Positions 55,614 through 64,000 of a stretch of 64,000 nucleotides of DNA are shown here, piece after piece; the first letter of the stretch is position 1, and each line of letters opens with the position of its first letter. The translations under genes and the position numbers were made by a program. This stretch comes from Flavobacteriaceae bacterium PS02336 (GTDB taxonomy: Bacteria > Bacteroidota > Bacteroidia > Flavobacteriales > Flavobacteriaceae): contig JASCOF010000001.1 in assembly GCA_029960065.1 (NCBI GenBank), positions 682,001 to 746,000 on the forward strand, given 5' to 3'. The notes under the pieces are model-generated. The model saw only the letters and a list, made by a program, of their open reading frames with translations. It was not told the origin of the DNA and searched no databases.

Positions 55614-57266
55614 ATGATCACGTCACTGTCAATTAAAAATTATGCGCTTATTGAAAAACTAACGATAGATTTTTCTAAAGGTTTTTCTATAATTACAGGT
55701 GAGACAGGAGCAGGGAAATCTATTATTTTAGGTGCTATTGGTCTTGTTTTGGGTAAAAGAGCAGATCTTACTTCTCTGAAAAACAAAGAAGAAAAATGTA
55801 TTATTGAGGCGCAGTTTGAAATTTCTAAATATAACCTAAAAGAGTTTTTTGAAGCTAATGATTTGGATTATGAAGACGAAACAATTATTAGACGTGAAAT
55901 ACTTCCATCTGGAAAGTCACGTGCTTTTATAAATGATAGTCCTGTAAATCTTCAAGAGCTTCAGGATTTGAGTTTGTTTTTAATAGATATTCATTCGCAG
56001 CAGCAAACTCAGGAATTGTCAGATGAAAATGTTCAATTTAAGATAATTGATGCAATTGCTGATAATTCAGAGATAATTGCAGAATATCAAAAGCTTTTAA
56101 AATCATATAAATCGGATAAATCAAAATGGAATGCTTTGTTGAAAAGACAAAGCGATTCTGGAAAAGAGCAGGAATACAATACGTTTTTACTAAATGAATT
56201 GGTTGCTGCGCAATTAAAATCTGGTGAGCAGGAAGAATTAGAGACGGATTATGAAAAGCTGAATAATGTTGAAATAATCAAAGAATCTCTGGATAAATCA
56301 CTTGCAATTGCAAATGAAGAGCAATTTGGCGTTTTTCATAATTTAAATGAAATTAAAAATTCGTTGCAAAAGGTAGCGGCATTTTCGCCAGAATATCAAA
56401 ATTTATTCGAAAGAATCAGCAGTTTAGCAATTGAATTTGATGATGTTTCCAAAGAGTTGGAAAATTGTTCAGAAAAATTATTGAATGATCCTGTACAATT
56501 GGAATTAGTAAATCAGAAACTGCAATTAATTTATAATTTACAGAAAAAGCATCAGGCAAATTCTGTTGATGATTTGTTGCAGATTCAAGCCGATCTAGGA
56601 AATACTTTGCTAGAGCTCGATAATATGGAAGAAGAAATTGAAGCTCTGTCTAAAATCATAGAACAAAAAGCTATTGAATTAGATAATCATGCAGATCAAA
56701 TTCATCAAAATAGAATAAATGCCATTCCGAAGCTTTCAAAACAGTTAATCGCTATTCTGGAAACTTTAGGCATGCCGAATGTCCGTTTTAAAATGGAATT
56801 AATTCCTTCTGAAACTTATTTCCAAAACGGAAAAGATGAATTACAATTTTTGTTTTCAGCAAATAAAGGAACTGATTTTGGTTTGCTGAAAAAAGTAGCT
56901 TCTGGAGGAGAAATGTCTCGTATAATGCTGGCAGTTAAAGCTATTTTAGCTAAATATTCAAAACTTCCGACTTTAATTTTTGATGAAATTGATACTGGAG
57001 TTTCTGGTGAGATTGCAATTAGAATGGGAGAAATCATGAAAGAAATGAGTAATACAATGCAAATTTTTGCAATTACCCATTTACCCCAAATTGCAGCAAA
57101 AGGAGATTCTCATTTCAAGGTTTCTAAATCAACAGTCGGAGATGATACACTGTCTGAATTAAAGCTTTTATCACAGGAAGATCGTATTTTAGAAATTGCC
57201 CAAATGTTATCAGGTACGAATGTAACTGATTCAGCACTAAATCATGCAAAACAATTATTGAATTAA
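55614..57266 (+). CDS. recN: DNA repair protein RecN
   Basis: The 550-residue SMC-like ATPase acts in double-strand-break repair. It starts MITSLSIKNYALIEKLTIDF, with Walker A GETGAGKS at 29-36. A central coiled-coil arm runs from about 150 to 370. The C-terminal ATPase half has the signature VASGGEMSRIMLAVKAIL, Walker B LIFDEIDTGVSGEIA and THLPQIAAKGDSHF. Length is as expected. The TPR gene follows after 9 bp. Confidence 0.96.
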   Translation: MITSLSIKNYALIEKLTIDFSKGFSIITGETGAGKSIILGAIGLVLGKRADLTSLKNKEEKCIIEAQFEISKYNLKEFFEANDLDYEDETIIRREILPSGKSRAFINDSPVNLQELQDLSLFLIDIHSQQQTQELSDENVQFKIIDAIADNSEIIAEYQKLLKSYKSDKSKWNALLKRQSDSGKEQEYNTFLLNELVAAQLKSGEQEELETDYEKLNNVEIIKESLDKSLAIANEEQFGVFHNLNEIKNSLQKVAAFSPEYQNLFERISSLAIEFDDVSKELENCSEKLLNDPVQLELVNQKLQLIYNLQKKHQANSVDDLLQIQADLGNTLLELDNMEEEIEALSKIIEQKAIELDNHADQIHQNRINAIPKLSKQLIAILETLGMPNVRFKMELIPSETYFQNGKDELQFLFSANKGTDFGLLKKVASGGEMSRIMLAVKAILAKYSKLPTLIFDEIDTGVSGEIAIRMGEIMKEMSNTMQIFAITHLPQIAAKGDSHFKVSKSTVGDDTLSELKLLSQEDRILEIAQMLSGTNVTDSALNHAKQLLN

Positions 57267-57275
57267 AATACCGCA

Positions 57276-57797
57276 ATGGAAAGTTTAAGTTTTTACGAGA
57301 ATCAGTTTATAAAAGCAGATTCATTAATTTCTGAAGGAAATTCGGCAGATGCAAAAGAACTTTTAGAAGAAATTTTATCACAGTATCCTGATTTTGGAAA
57401 AGCACACAATCATTTGGGGTGGATTTATTACAATAAATTGAGTGATTATGAAAAAGGAATTTATCATTATAAGCTGGCAATTAAATTTGATTCTAAATAC
57501 GCTGCTCCTTATTTAAATTACACCTATTTGTTAATTGATATTGGTAGATATGCTGAAGCAAAAGAACATATTAATTATACTTTAACTCATTTAGAAAATG
57601 CCGATAACTCTTCTTATAACAGTGAATTAGGAAGAATGGCAGAGTATGAAGGGAAATATAGAGAAGCTTATAATTACTACAAAGAGGCTAATAAAAATGC
57701 CTTAAACCCAAATTTTATTGACAATATGAAGGCCAATATGAAAAGGGTTAAGGATAAAATGTCTATTTTTGAAAAATTAAAACTGAAATTGAAATAA
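57276..57797 (+). CDS. TPR-repeat protein
   Basis: The 173-residue cytoplasmic protein consists of about three to four tetratricopeptide repeats, for example SEGNSADAKELLEEILSQYPDFGKAHNHLGWIYYNKL, YEKGIYHYKLAIKFDSKYAAPYLNYTYLLIDIGRYAEAKEHI and MAEYEGKYREAYNYYKEANK. No catalytic domain is present. It probably mediates protein contacts, partner unknown. It is 21 bp upstream of fabV. Confidence 0.82.
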   Translation: MESLSFYENQFIKADSLISEGNSADAKELLEEILSQYPDFGKAHNHLGWIYYNKLSDYEKGIYHYKLAIKFDSKYAAPYLNYTYLLIDIGRYAEAKEHINYTLTHLENADNSSYNSELGRMAEYEGKYREAYNYYKEANKNALNPNFIDNMKANMKRVKDKMSIFEKLKLKLK

Positions 57798-57818
57798 TAC
57801 AAAAAAAATAATTGCAAG

Positions 57819-59009
57819 ATGATTATAGAACCTAGAATGAGAGGATTTATTTGTTTGACTGCCCATCCAGAGGGAGCTGAGCAAAATGTAAAAAATCAAA
57901 TCGAATACGTAAAATCAAAAGGAGAAATAGCTGGACCTAAAAAAGTTTTGGTAATTGGCGCTTCTACAGGTTTTGGGTTGGCTTCAAGAATTACTAGTGC
58001 TTTTGGTTCTGATGCTGCTACAATTGGGGTGTTTTTTGAAAAACCACCAGTTGAAGGAAAAACGGCTTCTCCAGGATGGTACAATTCTGCAGCATTTGAA
58101 AAAGAAGCTCACAAAGCAGGTTTATATGCAAAAAGTATAAACGGAGATGCGTTCTCAAACGAAATAAAAAGAGAAACTCTAGATTTAATAAAAGCTGATT
58201 TAGGACAAGTTGATCTTATAATTTATAGTTTAGCGTCGCCAGTTCGTACAAATCCTAATACAGGAGTTACACATCGTTCAGTTTTAAAACCAATTGGACA
58301 AACTTTTACAAACAAAACAGTTGATTTTCATACAGGAAAAGTGTCTGAAGTTTCTATCGCACCAGCAAACGAAGAAGATATTGAAAACACAGTGGCTGTA
58401 ATGGGGGGTGAAGACTGGGCAATGTGGATTGATGCTTTAAAAAATGAAAATTTATTAGCAGAGGGTGCTACAACAGTTGCTTATTCTTATATCGGCCCTT
58501 CATTGACAGAAGCAGTTTACCGTAAAGGAACAATTGGTCGTGCAAAAGATCACTTAGAAGCTACTGCATTTACTATTGCGGATTCTTTGAAGGCTATTGG
58601 TGGAAAAGCTTATGTTTCTGTAAACAAAGCTTTGGTAACACAGGCAAGTTCTGCAATTCCGGTAATTCCATTATACATTTCTCTTTTATATAAAATCATG
58701 AAAGAAGAAGGAATTCATGAAGGTTGTATCGAGCAGATTCAGCGTTTATTCCAAGATAGATTATACAATGGTTCTGAAGTTCCTGTAGACGAAAAAGGAA
58801 GAATCAGAATTGATGACTGGGAAATGCGTGAAGATGTTCAAGAAAAAGTGGCTAAGCTTTGGTTGGAAGCTACAACAGAAACATTGCCAGAAATAGGAGA
58901 TTTAGCTGGATATAGAAGCGATTTCTTGAACTTATTTGGTTTTGAATTTGCGGGTGTTGATTACAATGCAGAAACAAACGAAGTTGTTCAAATCGAAAGT
59001 ATCAAATAA
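57819..59009 (+). CDS. fabV: Trans-2-enoyl-ACP/CoA reductase FabV
   Basis: The 396-residue NADH-dependent enzyme reduces enoyl thioesters in fatty-acid elongation. The Rossmann motif is VLVIGASTGFGLASR (43-57). The catalytic pair follows the FabV spacing Y-x8-K: Y234 and K243 in VYRKGTIGRAK. Other landmarks are MIIEPRMRGFICLTAHPEG at the start and SLASPVRTNP near 137. FabV is larger than FabI and usually insensitive to triclosan. A terminator follows. Confidence 0.96.
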   Translation: MIIEPRMRGFICLTAHPEGAEQNVKNQIEYVKSKGEIAGPKKVLVIGASTGFGLASRITSAFGSDAATIGVFFEKPPVEGKTASPGWYNSAAFEKEAHKAGLYAKSINGDAFSNEIKRETLDLIKADLGQVDLIIYSLASPVRTNPNTGVTHRSVLKPIGQTFTNKTVDFHTGKVSEVSIAPANEEDIENTVAVMGGEDWAMWIDALKNENLLAEGATTVAYSYIGPSLTEAVYRKGTIGRAKDHLEATAFTIADSLKAIGGKAYVSVNKALVTQASSAIPVIPLYISLLYKIMKEEGIHEGCIEQIQRLFQDRLYNGSEVPVDEKGRIRIDDWEMREDVQEKVAKLWLEATTETLPEIGDLAGYRSDFLNLFGFEFAGVDYNAETNEVVQIESIK

Positions 59010-59032
59010 GAGTAATTTACTCCATATAAAGG

Positions 59033-59067
59033 AAAAACCATCAATCAAAAGTTGATGGTTTTTTTGT
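59033..59067 (+). terminator. Terminator after fabV
   Basis: AAAAACCATCAA and TTGATGGTTTTT form a 12-bp perfect stem followed by more T, 23 bases after the stop codon. Confidence 0.92.
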
Positions 59068-59077
59068 TAATATACCC

Positions 59078-59085
59078 TATCTTTG
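59078..59085 (+). promoter_or_regulatory. -7 element for the glycosyltransferase-coaE unit
   Basis: TATCTTTG matches TAnnTTTG, about 50 bases before the ATG. A TTG 23 bp upstream lies within the fabV terminator, so the -33 is doubtful. Confidence 0.45.
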
Positions 59086-59136
59086 TTAAAATTTTAAACA
59101 ATAAAAAATTACCCTTTAATAACCGCACATTCTGCT

Positions 59137-60135
59137 ATGATTTTTTCTTTAATTATACCCGTGTATAATCGTCCAGATGAAGTTGATGAACTTTTAGAAA
59201 GTCTCTCAAAATCTGATTATAATGAAGCTTTTGAAATTGTTCTTGTCGAAGATGGATCTTCAATTCCATGCCGAGATGTGGTGATGAATTATCAAGGAAA
59301 ATTAAATATATCCTATTATTTTAAAGAAAATTCTGGTCCTGGAGATTCTAGAAATTATGGAATGCAAAGAGCTAGAGGTGATTATTTTATCATTTTTGAC
59401 TCTGATTGCATTATACCTTCACAATATTTGATAGAAGTTCGTAAAGAATTAGATAGAGAATATGTAGATTGTTTTGGAGGTCCAGACCGAGCATTAGACA
59501 GCTTTTCGAACATTCAAAAGGCAATTAATTTTGCAATGACTTCTTTTCTTACTACAGGCGGAATTAGAGGTGGTTCTGAAAAGATAACTAAATTTCAGCC
59601 GCGAAGCTTTAATATGGGGATTTCAAAAAAAGCTTTTGAAGCATCACAAGGTTTTGGAAATATTCATCCAGGAGAGGATCCTGATTTATCTATCCGTTTG
59701 TGGAACTTAGGATTTGAAACTAGACTGTTTTCTGAGGCTTATGTGTATCATAAAAGAAGAATAGATTGGGAAAAATTCTCGATTCAGGTAAAAAAATTCG
59801 GTATTGCAAGGCCAATTTTAAATAGCTGGTATCCAGAGCATAATAAGGTGACTTTTTTCTTTCCAACCGCATTTATATTGGGTTTATTATTAGCTTTTTT
59901 ATTGTTAATTTTCAATATCGATATTTTATTACAATTATATTTCGTATATTTCGTTATAATTTTTCTTACATCAAGTGTTCAGAATAAAAGTATTAAGATT
60001 GGATATCTTTCGATAATTGCAGTCTGGAAACAATTCTTTGGTTACGGAACAGGATTTTTAGAATCTTATGTAAAAATAATTTTATTGAAAAAGAAACCTG
60101 AGGAAGCTTTTCCACGTATGTTTTTTAAAGTGTAA
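59137..60135 (+). CDS. Family 2 glycosyltransferase with C-terminal membrane helices
   Basis: The 332-residue protein has a GT-A fold: SLIIPVYNRPDEVDELLESL, IVLVEDGSS, GPGDSRNYGMQRARGDYFIIFDSDC with the DxD-type metal motif, and FNMGISKKAFEASQGFGNIHPGEDPDLSIRLWNLGF with the ED motif. Two hydrophobic spans (about 245-290) anchor it in the inner membrane. Such enzymes build surface polysaccharides or glycolipids. It is 2 bp upstream of coaE and probably cotranscribed with it. Confidence 0.9.
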   Translation: MIFSLIIPVYNRPDEVDELLESLSKSDYNEAFEIVLVEDGSSIPCRDVVMNYQGKLNISYYFKENSGPGDSRNYGMQRARGDYFIIFDSDCIIPSQYLIEVRKELDREYVDCFGGPDRALDSFSNIQKAINFAMTSFLTTGGIRGGSEKITKFQPRSFNMGISKKAFEASQGFGNIHPGEDPDLSIRLWNLGFETRLFSEAYVYHKRRIDWEKFSIQVKKFGIARPILNSWYPEHNKVTFFFPTAFILGLLLAFLLLIFNIDILLQLYFVYFVIIFLTSSVQNKSIKIGYLSIIAVWKQFFGYGTGFLESYVKIILLKKKPEEAFPRMFFKV

Positions 60136-60137
60136 GA

Positions 60138-60734
60138 ATGACAAAAGTTATTGGTCTTACCGGAGGAATTGGAAGTGGCAAAACAACCATTGCAAACTAT
60201 TTCGAAGAAATGGGTGTTCCTGTTTATATAGCAGATAATGGTGCCAAAAGAGTAATGCAGTCAGAGGAAATCGTAAAAGAAGTAAAAACTGCATTTGGCC
60301 AAAATATTTTTGACGGAGATGTTTTAAATAGAGCAAAGTTAGCTCAGATAGTTTTTAATGATAAGGAACAGTTAGCAAAATTAAATGCAATTGTGCATCC
60401 AGCCGTAAAAAGAGATTTCGAATTGTGGATGCAGGAATATAAAAATTTCGATTATGTTGTTTATGAAGCAGCTATTTTATTCGAAAGCGGCCGTTACAAG
60501 GAATGTGATGTAATTATAACAGTTACTGCTCCAGAAGAAGTGAGAATCGAACGAGTTATTAAACGTGATAAAACTACAAAAGAGCAAGTTTTAAGCAGAA
60601 TGAAAATGCAGTGGAATGATGAAAAACGAATTTCTATGAGCAATTTCGTGATTAATAACAATAATCTTAAAATCGCTAAGGAAGAAGTTGTTAAAATTCT
60701 TAAAATTTTAAATATAAAACAAAATCAGTCTTAA
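60138..60734 (+). CDS. coaE: Dephospho-CoA kinase
   Basis: The 198-residue kinase makes the last step of coenzyme A synthesis. The P-loop is GLTGGIGSGKTTIANYF; YIADNGAKRVMQ is the substrate-binding segment and VYEAAILFESGRYKECDVIITVTAPEEVRIERVIKRD includes the lid and base-contact residues. It follows the glycosyltransferase with a 2-bp gap and precedes the histidine kinase gene. Confidence 0.96.
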   Translation: MTKVIGLTGGIGSGKTTIANYFEEMGVPVYIADNGAKRVMQSEEIVKEVKTAFGQNIFDGDVLNRAKLAQIVFNDKEQLAKLNAIVHPAVKRDFELWMQEYKNFDYVVYEAAILFESGRYKECDVIITVTAPEEVRIERVIKRDKTTKEQVLSRMKMQWNDEKRISMSNFVINNNNLKIAKEEVVKILKILNIKQNQS

Positions 60735-60793
60735 ATGTTAATATTTGGTTAATGTATTATTTAGTATATTGTTAAAATATTAATTTTGTTTCG

Positions 60794-62383
60794 ATGAATA
60801 AATTATTTTTTAGAATACTTGTTTTATTAATGAGTTTGTCCTTAATCGGGATAATCCTAGTTCAAGTATTTTGGTTCAATTCTTCGTTCAAAAATAATGA
60901 AGAGCAATTTAAATACCACGTTACTCAAGTAATTGGAAATGTTGCAGATAAACTGGAACAACAAGAAGAGTACAGTTTCTACGACAAATACAACCGTATA
61001 AAAGACAGTACGGGTAAAATTCCGAAAAAAGAAGATTTACTAGAAGTGCTTTATGTACAGAGAAACCCAAAAACGAATAAAACGATCGTTTATTCCAGTA
61101 CATTGACATCTGAAGATTATGATATCAATGGATCTGTTTTTAATAAAAAATTCAGTAGTGAGCGTTTTAAAAATTTCAGTGCCAAAAGAGTAACAGAGGT
61201 TTATAATAACAACAACGGTATTGATAATAACAATTTAGGTCAAAGTATAATTCCTGATCTTAGAAGTGAAAAATCGGGAAGCTTAGATATTTTAAATAAA
61301 GTTCAACAGCAGATTCAGTATAAAGATATTGCATCTTTAACTCCAATTGAAGGTAGAATAACGAAAGACAAACTTTTTAAGTTATTGAAGAAAGAACTTG
61401 GAGAATATGAGGTTAAAACCAAGTTTGAATTTGCGATATTTAGTAATGGAGTTCCAACTAAGATTAAATCAGAAGGATTTCATTCTTTAGATAAGGAAGC
61501 AACTTACAGTATTCCGGTTTTTACAGATAATGAAGGAAACAGTAAATATGAATTATCAGTTACTTTTCCGCATAAAAAGAAGTTCTTATTATCCGAATTA
61601 TTAAGTATTACTATTTTATCAATAGTTTTTACTTTGATTATAATTGTTGCTTATACAAGTGCATTGAATCAATTATTGCGTCAGAAACACATTTCTGAAA
61701 TCAAAACAGATTTTATTAATAATATGACGCATGAGTTTAAAACTCCAATTGCAACAATAAATTTAGCATTAGATGCTATTAAAAGTCCTAAAGTTATTGA
61801 AGATAAAGAAAAGGTTTATCGATATCTTCAAATGATTAGAGATGAAAATAAAAGAATGCATGCTCAGGTTGAAAATGTACTGCGTATCTCAAAATTGGAA
61901 AAAAGAGAGCTTGATATTACAAAGGAACCTACTATAGTTACTGATATTATTGATGATGCAATCGAACATGTAAATCTAATATTAGAAGACAGGCAAGGTT
62001 CTGTTGAAAAACATTATGACGCGGCAAGAACAACAGTTTTGATTAACGAAGTTCATTTTACCAATGTATTGGTTAATATTTTGGAGAACGCAATAAAATA
62101 TTCTCCAGATGTTCCTAAGATTGAAATCTTTACAGAAAATGTAAAAGACATGATTCTTATAAAAGTTAAAGACCACGGATTAGGAATGAGTAAGATAGCT
62201 CAAAAGCGGGTTTTTGAAAAGTTCTATAGAGAACACACAGGAGATTTGCACAATGTAAAAGGTCACGGTTTAGGTCTGGCTTATGTAAAAAGAATTGTAG
62301 AAGACCATAACGGTCAAGTATATGTAGAAAGCGAAAAAGGAAAAGGTAGCACCTTTATAATAAAAATACCATTAATAAATTAA
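60794..62383 (+). CDS. Membrane histidine kinase, RprX-like
   Basis: The 529-residue kinase has two membrane helices (about 5-27 and 270-292) enclosing a periplasmic sensor region of about 240 residues. The HisKA phosphoacceptor is H313 in MTHEFKTPIATINLA. The ATPase motifs are NVLVNILENAIKYS (N box), VKDHGLGMS (G1), FEKFYRE (F box) and VKGHGLGLAYVKRIVE (G2). The partner response regulator begins 3 bp later, and the pair resembles RprX/RprY of Bacteroides. The signal sensed is unknown. Confidence 0.93.
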   Translation: MNKLFFRILVLLMSLSLIGIILVQVFWFNSSFKNNEEQFKYHVTQVIGNVADKLEQQEEYSFYDKYNRIKDSTGKIPKKEDLLEVLYVQRNPKTNKTIVYSSTLTSEDYDINGSVFNKKFSSERFKNFSAKRVTEVYNNNNGIDNNNLGQSIIPDLRSEKSGSLDILNKVQQQIQYKDIASLTPIEGRITKDKLFKLLKKELGEYEVKTKFEFAIFSNGVPTKIKSEGFHSLDKEATYSIPVFTDNEGNSKYELSVTFPHKKKFLLSELLSITILSIVFTLIIIVAYTSALNQLLRQKHISEIKTDFINNMTHEFKTPIATINLALDAIKSPKVIEDKEKVYRYLQMIRDENKRMHAQVENVLRISKLEKRELDITKEPTIVTDIIDDAIEHVNLILEDRQGSVEKHYDAARTTVLINEVHFTNVLVNILENAIKYSPDVPKIEIFTENVKDMILIKVKDHGLGMSKIAQKRVFEKFYREHTGDLHNVKGHGLGLAYVKRIVEDHNGQVYVESEKGKGSTFIIKIPLIN

Positions 62384-62386
62384 AAT

Positions 62387-63103
62387 ATGGAAAATACTAA
62401 CAAAAGAATACTTTTAGTAGAAGATGACCTAAATTTTGGGGCGGTTCTTAAAGATTATCTAATGTTAAATGACTTTGAAGTTACTTTAGCTAAAAACGGT
62501 ATGGAAGGTTTCGAGAAATTCAAGAAAGATGTATATGATTTATGTATTCTTGATGTAATGATGCCTTATAAAGATGGTTACACTTTAGCCAAAGAAATTA
62601 GAGAAAAGAACAGTGAAGTGCCAATTATATTCTTAACAGCAAAATCAATGAAAGAAGATGTGCTGAAAGGTTATAAAGCTGGTGCTGATGATTATCTAAA
62701 TAAACCTTTTGATTCAGAAGTTCTTTTGATGAAAATTAAAGCTATCATTCAAAGAAAATCTGCAGATACAAAAGCGGAACAAGTGCAGTTTGAATTTAAT
62801 ATTGGTAAATTCCATTTAAATTCAAAATTAAGATTCTTGACTTATCAAGATGAAGAACCAATTAAATTATCTCCAAAAGAGAACGAATTGCTTAAAATGC
62901 TTATTCTTCATGAAAATGACTTAATGCCAAGAGAATTAGCTTTAACAAAAATATGGAGAGATGATAACTATTTTACTTCAAGAAGTATGGATGTTTACAT
63001 CGCTAAACTTAGAAAATACCTAAAAGCAGATGAAGATGTAGAAATCTTAAACATCCACGGTGAAGGATTTAGATTAGTTGTAAAAAGCAAAGTTACTGAA
63101 TAA
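62387..63103 (+). CDS. OmpR-family response regulator, RprY-like
   Basis: The 238-residue regulator has a receiver domain (about 6-120) with D13/D14, the phosphoacceptor D56 in CILDVMMPYKDG, a T/S in FLTAKS and the conserved Lys in LNKPF. A winged-helix DNA-binding domain follows (about 140-235: LSPKENELLKMLILHENDLMPRELALTKIW, SRSMDVYIAKLRKYL, IHGEGFRLV). It is cotranscribed with the upstream histidine kinase and followed by a terminator. Confidence 0.94.
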   Translation: MENTNKRILLVEDDLNFGAVLKDYLMLNDFEVTLAKNGMEGFEKFKKDVYDLCILDVMMPYKDGYTLAKEIREKNSEVPIIFLTAKSMKEDVLKGYKAGADDYLNKPFDSEVLLMKIKAIIQRKSADTKAEQVQFEFNIGKFHLNSKLRFLTYQDEEPIKLSPKENELLKMLILHENDLMPRELALTKIWRDDNYFTSRSMDVYIAKLRKYLKADEDVEILNIHGEGFRLVVKSKVTE

Positions 63104-63124
63104 CAAATTCACACTAAATAATAC

Positions 63125-63152
63125 AAAGCTCTGAGTAATCAGGGCTTTTTTT
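63125..63152 (+). terminator. Terminator after the two-component genes
   Basis: AAAGCTCTGA and TCAGGGCTTT form a 10-bp stem (one G-T pair) with a GTAA loop and a T-run. Confidence 0.88.
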
Positions 63153-63189
63153 ATGTTTAGAAATAAGTATTCAGCATTTGTCTTCAGTC

Positions 63190-63350
63190 TTTGGTTAGAC
63201 ACACGGCAGTGTATCTCTGCATTAAAATTCTGATCGATTTATAGATAACGTATATCGTAGAGACGCACAGCAGTGCGTCTACGCAAAGTGAATCGCCAAT
63301 CTTTGTCGATATACATGTGCGATTTCTCCTTTCAGTCGAAATGACATAAA
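63190..63350. repeat. Degenerate palindromic repeat cluster (AGACGCACAGCAGTGCGTCT)
   Basis: The palindrome AGACGCAC-AGCA-GTGCGTCT is at 63261-63280, and a worn version (AGACACACGGCAGTGTATCT) lies upstream at 63197-63216. GCGATTTCTCCTTTCAGTCGAAATGACA follows downstream. These words look like known dispersed flavobacterial repeats. A 92-codon frame on the minus strand crosses them and is not credible. Confidence 0.65.
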
Positions 63351-63483
63351 AGGCATAAAATACTAGAATTTTTAATTTTATTCCTACAGAGTATATTGTT
63401 CTCATTTTCAAAATAATAGCTTCTTGTTTATTGAAGAATTTAAAGCCAAAAATATTTTTCACACAACTTTTCTTAAAAATAAA

Positions 63484-63516
63484 TTTGGAAAATCAAAAAA
63501 CAATTCTGAATATTTG
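63484..63516 (+). promoter_or_regulatory. Promoter of a short transcription unit
   Basis: TTTG, 21 bp, AATATTTG: the -33 is good and the -7 matches seven of eight positions. The predicted transcript would start near 63523 and end at the terminator at 63661-63697. Confidence 0.45.
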
Positions 63517-63555
63517 CACACGAAAAAAATAATAACCCTTTAAAAACGAAGAAAA

Positions 63556-63639
63556 ATGTTTGTATTTACATCGACATCACAAAGCTTCACACCAAACGGA
63601 TTTGGTGCAGCGCTTCTTCGTGGCTTATTTCAATCTTAG
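63556..63639 (+). CDS. Possible 27-residue peptide
   Basis: A short frame encodes MFVFTSTSQSFTPNGFGAALLRGLFQS (residues 1-20 are MFVFTSTSQSFTPNGFGAAL). It sits between a plausible promoter (40 bases upstream) and a strong terminator (22 bases downstream), so it occupies nearly a whole predicted transcript of about 170 bases. The ATG is preceded by an A-rich stretch, as is typical for translated genes in Bacteroidota. The C-terminal half is amphipathic. It could be a small protein, a leader peptide, or a chance frame in a non-coding RNA. Confidence 0.4.
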   Translation: MFVFTSTSQSFTPNGFGAALLRGLFQS

Positions 63640-63660
63640 AAATACATTTTTTAGCTATAT

Positions 63661-63697
63661 AAAAAAGCCCGAAGACATTTAGTTTCGGGCTTTTTTT
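63661..63697 (+). terminator. Terminator after the short transcription unit
   Basis: AAAAAAGCCCGAA and TTCGGGCTTTTTT form a 13-bp perfect stem with an 10-base loop and a T-run. It can act in both directions. Confidence 0.93.
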
Positions 63698-63817
63698 ATT
63701 CTAGACACTTCAAATTTTCCCGAAAAAGAGTAGAACAATTTATCCAAATGGATAAAAATTTTGTGTATTAATATTTCACTTTAAACTTTTCAGTTTAGAA
63801 TTTATTAATGCGACCAA

Positions 63818-64000
63818 ATGAAATTATTTAAAAAATTTATGGGAAATAAATTAACTGGAAAAGACCTGATTAAATTAGGTTTTCCAAAAAACAATTCAAT
63901 AAACATCGCCTTAGGGCAGATAAACAGATATAGAAAAAGAGAAAAAAAGGAATCTATTCTAACAGAGGCAAAAGATGTTTTGCTAAATCCAGAAAAATAC
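63818..64000 (+). CDS. Probable RtcB-family protein, N-terminal 61 codons (cut by window end)
   Basis: The frame is open from the ATG at 63818 to the last base. It reads MKLFKKF and then MGNKLTGKDLIKLGFPKN, with NIALGQINRYRKREKKESIL further on. The ATG at 63839 is an alternative start. The LTGKDLI.LGFP opening resembles the N-terminal extension of RtcB-type RNA ligases in Bacteroidota, but the catalytic metal-binding motifs lie beyond the window. The call is tentative. Confidence 0.45.
   Translation, partial: MKLFKKFMGNKLTGKDLIKLGFPKNNSINIALGQINRYRKREKKESILTEAKDVLLNPEKY

Noticed and set aside
63184..63462. 92-codon frame on the minus strand near the right edge
   Set aside because: It runs through palindromic repeats and has no coding character or ribosome-binding context.

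Overview
The window is a low-GC chromosomal segment from a Bacteroidota bacterium, almost certainly a Flavobacterium or close relative. Three things point there. Promoters match the Bacteroidota pattern (TTG, 17-21 bp, TAnnTTTG) upstream of rpsF, bamD, prmA and others. Type IX secretion and gliding-type proteins are present: PorD, a PorP/SprF-like protein and a giant type B CTD substrate. There are also lineage markers such as DUF1599, DUF6495-like and DUF6913-like proteins, FabV and a two-component pair of the RprX/RprY type. I see no tRNA, rRNA, CRISPR array, transposase or prophage gene; this is mostly resident chromosome with many short palindromic intergenic repeats.

Layout. 1-4.9 kb (+): end of a GH3 beta-glucosidase, a secreted glycerophosphodiesterase, a secreted GH43 enzyme with F5/8-type and FN3-like domains, and an M28 peptidase. 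5.0-16.3 kb (-): a small membrane protein with a Coq4-like protein, a YiiX-like hydrolase, kdsA plus an outer-membrane barrel, a four-gene unit with a fatty-acid hydroxylase/AGMO-like enzyme and a lysoplasmalogenase, prmA-clpS, tpiA, a TlpA-like thioredoxin, a DoxX/MauE fusion and DUF1599. 16.4-24.6 kb: folP and two unknown secreted proteins (+), then rlmH, a monooxygenase-like protein, a secreted adenosine deaminase, GNAT-OsmC-pirin and an AlkC-like glycosylase (-). 24.8-33 kb: nadC, YihY, DUF2147, a subclass B1 metallo-beta-lactamase and priA (+), a LytTR regulator (-), rpsF-rpsR-rplI and a DUF6495-like gene (+).

33-46 kb is the most distinctive part: a 1.1-kb AT-rich leader, a 2992-residue repeat-rich T9SS type B substrate, a PorP/SprF-like protein and an OmpA/PD40 protein. 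This looks like a surface adhesin with a dedicated outer-membrane partner. 46-51 kb: ligA, a YhhN-like membrane protein, and a 5'-nucleotidase made as two separate proteins. 50.7-63 kb (+): a DUF6913-like gene, dapA, bamD-rpoZ-coaBC-porD-recN-TPR-fabV, a glycosyltransferase, coaE, and the histidine kinase/response regulator pair. The right edge holds repeats, a short transcription unit encoding a 27-residue peptide, and the 5' end of a probable RtcB-family gene.

The best candidates for undescribed biology are the AGMO-like/lysoplasmalogenase unit (possible ether-lipid turnover), a Coq4-like protein in a lineage expected to use menaquinone, the giant adhesin with exact 240-bp tandem repeats, the inverted-order split 5'-nucleotidase, and the promoter-ORF-terminator unit near 63.5 kb. 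All functional statements are inferred from motifs and context; no database search was run.
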